Source: Sva-07 sp963728355
Lineage (GTDB): Bacteria; Actinomycetota; Acidimicrobiia; Acidimicrobiales; Ilumatobacteraceae
Length of the DNA: 64,000 bases
NCBI GenBank assembly: GCA_963728355.1
Contig: CAVSJQ010000013.1
Location: forward strand, 62,001-126,000
Reading direction: 5' to 3'
Every line of letters begins with the position of its first letter. Position 1 is the stretch's first letter. This document shows positions 59,885 to 64,000 of this stretch, one piece after another. The notes under the pieces are model-generated. The model worked only from the letters and a program-made list of their open reading frames with translations, did not search any database and was not told where the DNA came from. A program made the position numbers and the translations under genes.

Positions 59885-59989
59885 GGTCGGCGAGCCTACG
59901 ATGGCGCTGCGGCAGCGGACGTGATCGACCCGGGTTCATCCCGAGGTCATCTCGCCCTGCGTGCCATTCACGACTCAGGAAGAGAATCA

Positions 59990-61474
59990 ATGACATCATC
60001 AAAGGGGCCCAGCCACGTCGTGGTCGACGGGTCCAACATCGCCACCGAGGGCCGCTCGCTGCCCAGCCTCGCCCAGCTGAACGAGGCGGTGATGGCGTTC
60101 ATGGAGGAGTATCCGAACACCTCGATCACCGTGGTCGTCGACGCCACCTTCGGCCACCGCATCGAGAAGTCCGAGGCCAAGGAGTTCGAAGAGGGGATCT
60201 CGAACAACGAACTCGTCGCTCCACCCGCGGGTGCTGTCGGCCGTGGCGACGCCTTCGTGTTGAGCATCGCTCAGAAGGCCAACGCCTCGATCCTCTCCAA
60301 CGACTCCTTCCAGGAGTTCCACGGCGACTACGACTGGCTCTTCGACGAGGGTCGGCTGATCGGCGGCAAGCCGGTCCCGCACGTCGGCTGGGTGTTCGTC
60401 GATCGCCTTCCCGTACGCGGGCCGGTGAGCCGGAAGGCGACCGGTTCCTCGCGTGGAGGGGGACGTCGCAGTTCGAAGAAGGACAGCGACAAGGGACGTA
60501 GCGGTCGCAAGACGAGTGCCGAGGCGATGGAACCCATGCCGGTGCCCAAGTCGCCGCCTCCCGGACGCAGGAAGTCGGAAGAGGCCACCGCGTCGGAACC
60601 CTCACCGCAGCAGGACACCGGCGGCGGACGCCGCGAACGGGTCCCCAAGGCGGGCGACACGGTCAACGAGCTGATGCCGTTCCTCGAGTTCGTGGAGCAC
60701 CACCCGGTGGGCACGAGCGTCAACGGCACCGTCGAGTCGTACTCGTCGCATGGCGCCTACATCTCGATCGGTGAGAACGGCGTGCGTGGGTACGTGCCGC
60801 TGCGGCTGATGGCGGATCCGCCGCCGACCAGTGCGCGCAAGGTCATGAAGATCGGCGAGTCGGTGACCCTCGTCGTCGTCAGCTTCGCTCCGTTGCGGCG
60901 CAGCATCGACTGCGCACTTCCCGACATGGCCGATGCGGCAATCGCCGAAGCGAAGGCAGAGCACGCAGCCGAAGCCGCGGCCGAAGTCGAGACCGAAACC
61001 AGCGCCCAGAAGAAGGCCTCGGGCAAACGCGCAGCCGCGAAGACCCAGGAGAAGAAGCCGGCGAAGAAGCCGGCGAAGCGGCCGGCCAGGAAGGCTGCGG
61101 CGAAGCAGGAGGCCGAGCAGCCGCAGGACGAACAGGCCGCACCTGCCCCCGCCGATGCTGCCCCATCCAACGAGCCGGCTGCCACGAAGCGGCCGGCGAA
61201 GAGGGCCGCAGCGAAGAAGGCTCCCGCGAAGAAGGCTCCGGCGAAGAAGGCTCCGGCGAAGAAGGCTCCGGCGAAGAAGGCTCCGGCGAAGAAGGCTGCA
61301 GCGAAGAAGGCTCCGGCGAAGAAGGCTGCAGCGAAGAAGGCTCCGGCGAAGAAGGCTGCAGCGAAGAAGGCTCCGGCGAAGAAGGCTCCGGCGAAGAAGG
61401 CTGCGGCGAAGAAGGCTGCGGCGAAGAAGGCTCCGGCGAAGAAGGCTGCACCGTCGGACGGCCAGGACGGATGA
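59990..61474 (+). CDS. NYN/Zc3h12a-like ribonuclease fused to an S1 RNA-binding domain and histone-H1-like Lys/Ala tail
   Basis: A 494-aa protein with three parts. Residues 8-140 form a NYN (PIN-like) nuclease related to Zc3h12a RNases: VVVDGSNIA (Asp13), VVVDATFG (Asp51), GRGDAFVLSIA (Asp87) and ILSNDSFQEF (Asp105). A basic Ser/Arg/Lys linker follows. Residues about 240-308 form an S1 domain (VNGTVESYSSHGAYISIGE, GVRGYVPLRLM). From about 325 the tail is rich in Lys, Ala and Pro and ends with 16 pentads of AAKKA or PAKKA. It probably binds and cuts RNA, with the tail adding nonspecific nucleic-acid binding. AGGAAGAG precedes the ATG at 59990. xthA begins one base after the stop. Confidence 0.82.
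   Translation: MTSSKGPSHVVVDGSNIATEGRSLPSLAQLNEAVMAFMEEYPNTSITVVVDATFGHRIEKSEAKEFEEGISNNELVAPPAGAVGRGDAFVLSIAQKANASILSNDSFQEFHGDYDWLFDEGRLIGGKPVPHVGWVFVDRLPVRGPVSRKATGSSRGGGRRSSKKDSDKGRSGRKTSAEAMEPMPVPKSPPPGRRKSEEATASEPSPQQDTGGGRRERVPKAGDTVNELMPFLEFVEHHPVGTSVNGTVESYSSHGAYISIGENGVRGYVPLRLMADPPPTSARKVMKIGESVTLVVVSFAPLRRSIDCALPDMADAAIAEAKAEHAAEAAAEVETETSAQKKASGKRAAAKTQEKKPAKKPAKRPARKAAAKQEAEQPQDEQAAPAPADAAPSNEPAATKRPAKRAAAKKAPAKKAPAKKAPAKKAPAKKAPAKKAAAKKAPAKKAAAKKAPAKKAAAKKAPAKKAPAKKAAAKKAAAKKAPAKKAAPSDGQDG
61208..61447 (+). repeat. 15-bp tandem repeat (16 units) coding AAKKA/PAKKA pentads
   Basis: Sixteen consecutive 15-bp units of the form GC(A/G/T)-or-CCG then GCGAAGAAGGCT encode AAKKA or PAKKA. 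Units are nearly identical at the DNA level (many are CCGGCGAAGAAGGCT), so the number is likely to vary by slippage between strains. The repeat lies within the C-terminal tail of the NYN-S1 protein. Confidence 0.95.
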
Positions 61475-61475
61475 C

Positions 61476-62249
61476 GTGAGGGTCGCCACCTGGAACATCA
61501 ATTCGCTGCGTGCTCGCCAGGAACGTGTCGAGGAATGGGTCGATGACGTCCAGCCCGACGTCCTGCTCCTGCAGGAGACCAAACTCGCCGACGATGCGTT
61601 CCCTGCGCTGGCGTTCAGTGCGCTCGGGTACGACAGCGCACACTACGGACAGGGCCAGTGGAACGGGGTTGCGATCCTCTCGAAGGTCGGCCTCGACGAC
61701 GTCGTCACCAACTTCGCCGGCGGCATCGAAGCTGACCCCGATGCTCGCATCATCACCGCCACCTGTGGCGGCGTGCGCATCAGCAGCGTGTACGTGCCGA
61801 ACGGCCGCTCACTCGATGATGACCACTACACCTACAAGCTCTCGTGGCTCGACCGGCTCGTTGCCCACCTCGGCGTCGACACCGATCCGGCGCAGGACGT
61901 GATCGTCGGTGGCGACTTCAACATCGCTCCCGACGATCGAGACGTCCACACTCCGGCCAAGCTCGTCGGCGCCACCCACGTCAGTGCGGCCGAGCGCGAG
62001 CGCCTGGCCGAACTCGAGGCGTGGGGCCTGATCGACGTCTTTCGGCAACACCACGACGCCGACCGAGTGTTCTCGTGGTGGGACTACCGTGCCGGCGACT
62101 TCCACCAGGGCCGCGGGTTGCGCATCGATCTCCTGATGTGTTCGAGGTCGGTCGCCGAGCGCTCCGAGTGGTGTGTCATCGATCGCAATGCCCGCAAGGG
62201 CAAGCAGCCCAGCGATCACGCACCCGTCATCGTCGACCTCGCCGATTGA
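61476..62249 (+). CDS. xthA: exodeoxyribonuclease III / AP endonuclease
   Basis: A 257-aa ExoIII-family nuclease for base-excision repair. The motifs are in order: VATWNINSLRAR, LLLQETKLADDAF, YGQGQWNGVAIL, SVYVPNGR, VIVGGDFNIAPDD, LIDVFRQHHDADRVFSWWDYR, LRIDLLM and PSDHAPVIVDL. The GTG at 61476 starts one base after the NYN-S1 stop, so the two are translated from one message. Its last 34 bp overlap the end of the convergent helicase gene. Full length. Confidence 0.94.
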   Translation: MRVATWNINSLRARQERVEEWVDDVQPDVLLLQETKLADDAFPALAFSALGYDSAHYGQGQWNGVAILSKVGLDDVVTNFAGGIEADPDARIITATCGGVRISSVYVPNGRSLDDDHYTYKLSWLDRLVAHLGVDTDPAQDVIVGGDFNIAPDDRDVHTPAKLVGATHVSAAERERLAELEAWGLIDVFRQHHDADRVFSWWDYRAGDFHQGRGLRIDLLMCSRSVAERSEWCVIDRNARKGKQPSDHAPVIVDLAD

Positions 62250-64000
62250 CCCGCGTCGCCGACCTGTGCGGTCGCGCCCGATGAGCGCACGACATCGAGA
62301 ATCTGGGGTGCCAGGCGCTCGGCGGTGATCTGCCCGAACGACGTGACCGCGGTCAACTCCTCGACGGTGGTCGGACGTTCGCGAGCGATCGAGGCGAGGT
62401 CGCGGTCGCTGCACAGCTGCGTCGGCAGGATGTCGGCGCGACGAGCTGAGTCGTCGCGCCACGCGTGCAGTGCACCGATCAGGGGGTCGACGCGTGCCCG
62501 GATGCGCCGCGGTGGGGGAGCGGGCTCCGGAACGGTGAGGTCGAGGTCCGCGACGAACGGGCTCACCGTCCGGGCGTAGCCGCCCCGGCGCGCCGCGTGC
62601 GTCACCAGCAGTCGGTCGGTCGCCCGCGTGAAGGCGACGTACAGCAGGCGACCCTCCTCGGCGCGGCCCTCGACGGTGCTCGCCGACTTGTGTGGCACCA
62701 GGCTGCTCTCGACGCCGGTCACCACGACCGTGTGCCATTCGCGGCCCTTGGCGGCATGGAACGTGAGCAGATCGACTCCATCGGTCGATGCGTCGTCGAA
62801 CGGGTTGGTGGTGGCCACCCATGCGCGGAACGTGGCGCCGTCGCCGAGCGGCTGCTCGCGGAGGAAGTCCAGGACCGCAGCGGCGACACGCCGTTCGGGA
62901 TCGCCGTCTGCGCCGTCCGGCCGGCCGCTGACGGCGCCCGGTGATCCCGCTGTTTCGCGCCTGGGCGGTGTGCGAGGCGATTCGGCGCGGTGCCGCAGCG
63001 ACTGTGCGACCGGGGGCGCGTCGAGGACGTCGTGCGCCCAGCCCCGGAGCTGCGACGCCGAGCCCAGCGCGGCGGCCTGCCTGACCGCGGACTGCAACGG
63101 TGTGCCGTTGGCGGTCGCATGACGACGCACCGGAAGGCCGGCCCGCTCGAGCGCATCCTCGATCGGACCGAGCTGCGCATTGGTGCGGGCGAGGACGCCG
63201 ACTTCGCCTGAGCGCACGAGGTTGGGGTCGCAGCGCAGAAGGAACTGGGCGATATGGCGGCCCTCGTCGGCTTCGTCGTCGGCGAGGAACTGTTCCACCG
63301 GGGGACCGTCGGCGCGGTTCGACACCAACGGGCTCGGTTGTCCCGTGCTGGTCAGTACGTGGACGCCGGCAGCCACGATCTGCGGTGTGCATCGGTGGTT
63401 GACGGGAAGCCGCACGACCTCGATGCCGGGAAATCGGGTCTCGACGTCGACGAGCAGACTCGGGTCGGCGCCGTTGAAGCCGTACACCGCCTGCGACGGG
63501 TCGCCGACGAGGAAGAGGTCGTCTCGGCCGGCGCGCAGCAGGTCGACGAGTGCATGCTGGAGCGGATTGAGGTCCTGCGCCTCGTCGACCAGCAGATGAC
63601 GGAACCGCCATCGGACGGCGTCGGCGAAGTCGCTGTCGCGGCGCAGGTCGCGGATGGTGTGCGCCAGGACGTCGTCGAAGTCGAGGACGCCGCGTCGTTT
63701 CTTCAGCGTCGCGTAGTCGCCATACACCGCAGCGCACCGGTCGATGCCGGGAGCGGGGTGCCGCTGTTCCCGGCGCGCAGCCGCGGCATAGCGTTCAGGA
63801 TCGATGCCCCGCGCCGATGCCCAGTCGATCTCGGCGAGATACGCCGCCAGACTGCGACGATCTCCGGCGTCGATCGTGTCGCCCACCAGCCGGCGGCGGT
63901 CGTTGACGACGGTGAGGGGACGGCGCTCGGTGTCCGCCCAGTGCTGCTTGAGGACGCCGAGCATCACCGAGTGGAAGGTGCCGGCCTCGACGTGTTCGCG
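62216..64000 (-). CDS. UvrD/PcrA-family superfamily I helicase (partial, N-terminus beyond window)
   Basis: The C-terminal about 595 residues of an SF1A helicase. The frame stays open to the window edge, reading ...AGTFHSVMLGVL, which is motif Ib (TFHS). The motif II/Walker B LLVDEAQDLNPLQH, motif III LVGDPSQAVYGFNGA, motif IV region VRLPVNHRCTP, motif V LTFHAAKGREWHTVVVTG and motif VI LLYVAFTRATDRLLVTHA are present. Walker A lies outside the window. A C-terminal HRDC-like region is suggested at about 490-570 (RDLASIARERPTTVEEL). It overlaps xthA by 34 bp, tail to tail. It unwinds DNA in repair or restart. Confidence 0.9.
   Translation of the reverse strand, partial: REHVEAGTFHSVMLGVLKQHWADTERRPLTVVNDRRRLVGDTIDAGDRRSLAAYLAEIDWASARGIDPERYAAAARREQRHPAPGIDRCAAVYGDYATLKKRRGVLDFDDVLAHTIRDLRRDSDFADAVRWRFRHLLVDEAQDLNPLQHALVDLLRAGRDDLFLVGDPSQAVYGFNGADPSLLVDVETRFPGIEVVRLPVNHRCTPQIVAAGVHVLTSTGQPSPLVSNRADGPPVEQFLADDEADEGRHIAQFLLRCDPNLVRSGEVGVLARTNAQLGPIEDALERAGLPVRRHATANGTPLQSAVRQAAALGSASQLRGWAHDVLDAPPVAQSLRHRAESPRTPPRRETAGSPGAVSGRPDGADGDPERRVAAAVLDFLREQPLGDGATFRAWVATTNPFDDASTDGVDLLTFHAAKGREWHTVVVTGVESSLVPHKSASTVEGRAEEGRLLYVAFTRATDRLLVTHAARRGGYARTVSPFVADLDLTVPEPAPPPRRIRARVDPLIGALHAWRDDSARRADILPTQLCSDRDLASIARERPTTVEELTAVTSFGQITAERLAPQILDVVRSSGATAQVGDAGQSARSTMTGA

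Noticed and set aside
61208..61447. CRISPR-like array
   Set aside because: The units are contiguous with no spacers and encode Lys/Ala pentads in frame.

Overview
This window is chromosomal DNA from a high-GC actinobacterium, most likely a member of the Acidimicrobiia (Ilumatobacter-like). That placement is an inference. It rests on the gene order comM-dprA-xerC-whiG-M23-rpsB-tsf-pyrH-frr-cdsA-dxr-rseP-ispG, a lexA/LysM-protein/nrdR block like that of mycobacteria, a NucS mismatch endonuclease, a fused Kgd-type 2-oxoglutarate enzyme, a mycothiol-type formaldehyde dehydrogenase, and heavy use of GTG starts. No rRNA, tRNA, CRISPR array or prophage was seen.

1-7 kb: the tail of an unknown gene overlaps dapC (lysine/diaminopimelate pathway). 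A two-span membrane protein follows, then divergent lexA and a LysM membrane protein separated by three SOS-box palindromes, then nrdR, a RibD-like reductase and a large molybdopterin oxidoreductase. 7-16 kb: a class II (B12) ribonucleotide reductase, preceded by DnaA-box-like sites, overlaps an ABC exporter pair. A glycogen-debranching-type enzyme and a GT4 glycosyltransferase form a reverse-strand pair, and an enoyl-CoA hydratase follows.

16-30 kb: the conserved housekeeping run listed above. It covers DNA uptake and processing, chromosome dimer resolution, a WhiG/FliA sigma factor, a degenerate LytM protein, translation (S2, EF-Ts, ribosome recycling factor), UMP kinase, CDP-diacylglycerol synthesis and two steps of the MEP isoprenoid pathway. 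Many of these genes overlap by ATGA.

30-42.6 kb: manA, a metallo-beta-lactamase-fold protein with a mycothiol-dependent formaldehyde dehydrogenase, and a degenerate insertion sequence just upstream of that dehydrogenase. Next come a lipoprotein, nucS with an ABC1/UbiB-type kinase, a VOC/CoA-transferase/enoyl-CoA-hydratase group, cysQ and ettA. 42.7-55 kb: a membrane GGDEF-EAL protein, a flavin reductase, a nucleotidyltransferase, a nitronate monooxygenase, a PhyH-type oxygenase, a YjjI glycyl-radical enzyme with its activase, a stand-alone mraY, an aldo/keto reductase, an FtsH-like AAA protease and a small membrane protein. 55-64 kb: kgd, a HAD hydrolase, a NYN ribonuclease-S1 protein with a histone-H1-like tail, xthA, and the C-terminal part of a UvrD-family helicase cut by the window edge.

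The least explained material is (i) a 31-bp perfect or near-perfect palindrome present five times at gene ends, which supplies stop codons to two genes; (ii) two other palindromic repeat families of about 38 bp and 49 bp; (iii) short tandem repeats of 15, 25 and 27 bp; (iv) the NYN-S1-(AAKKA/PAKKA)16 protein; and (v) the YjjI/YjjW pair, whose substrate is unknown.
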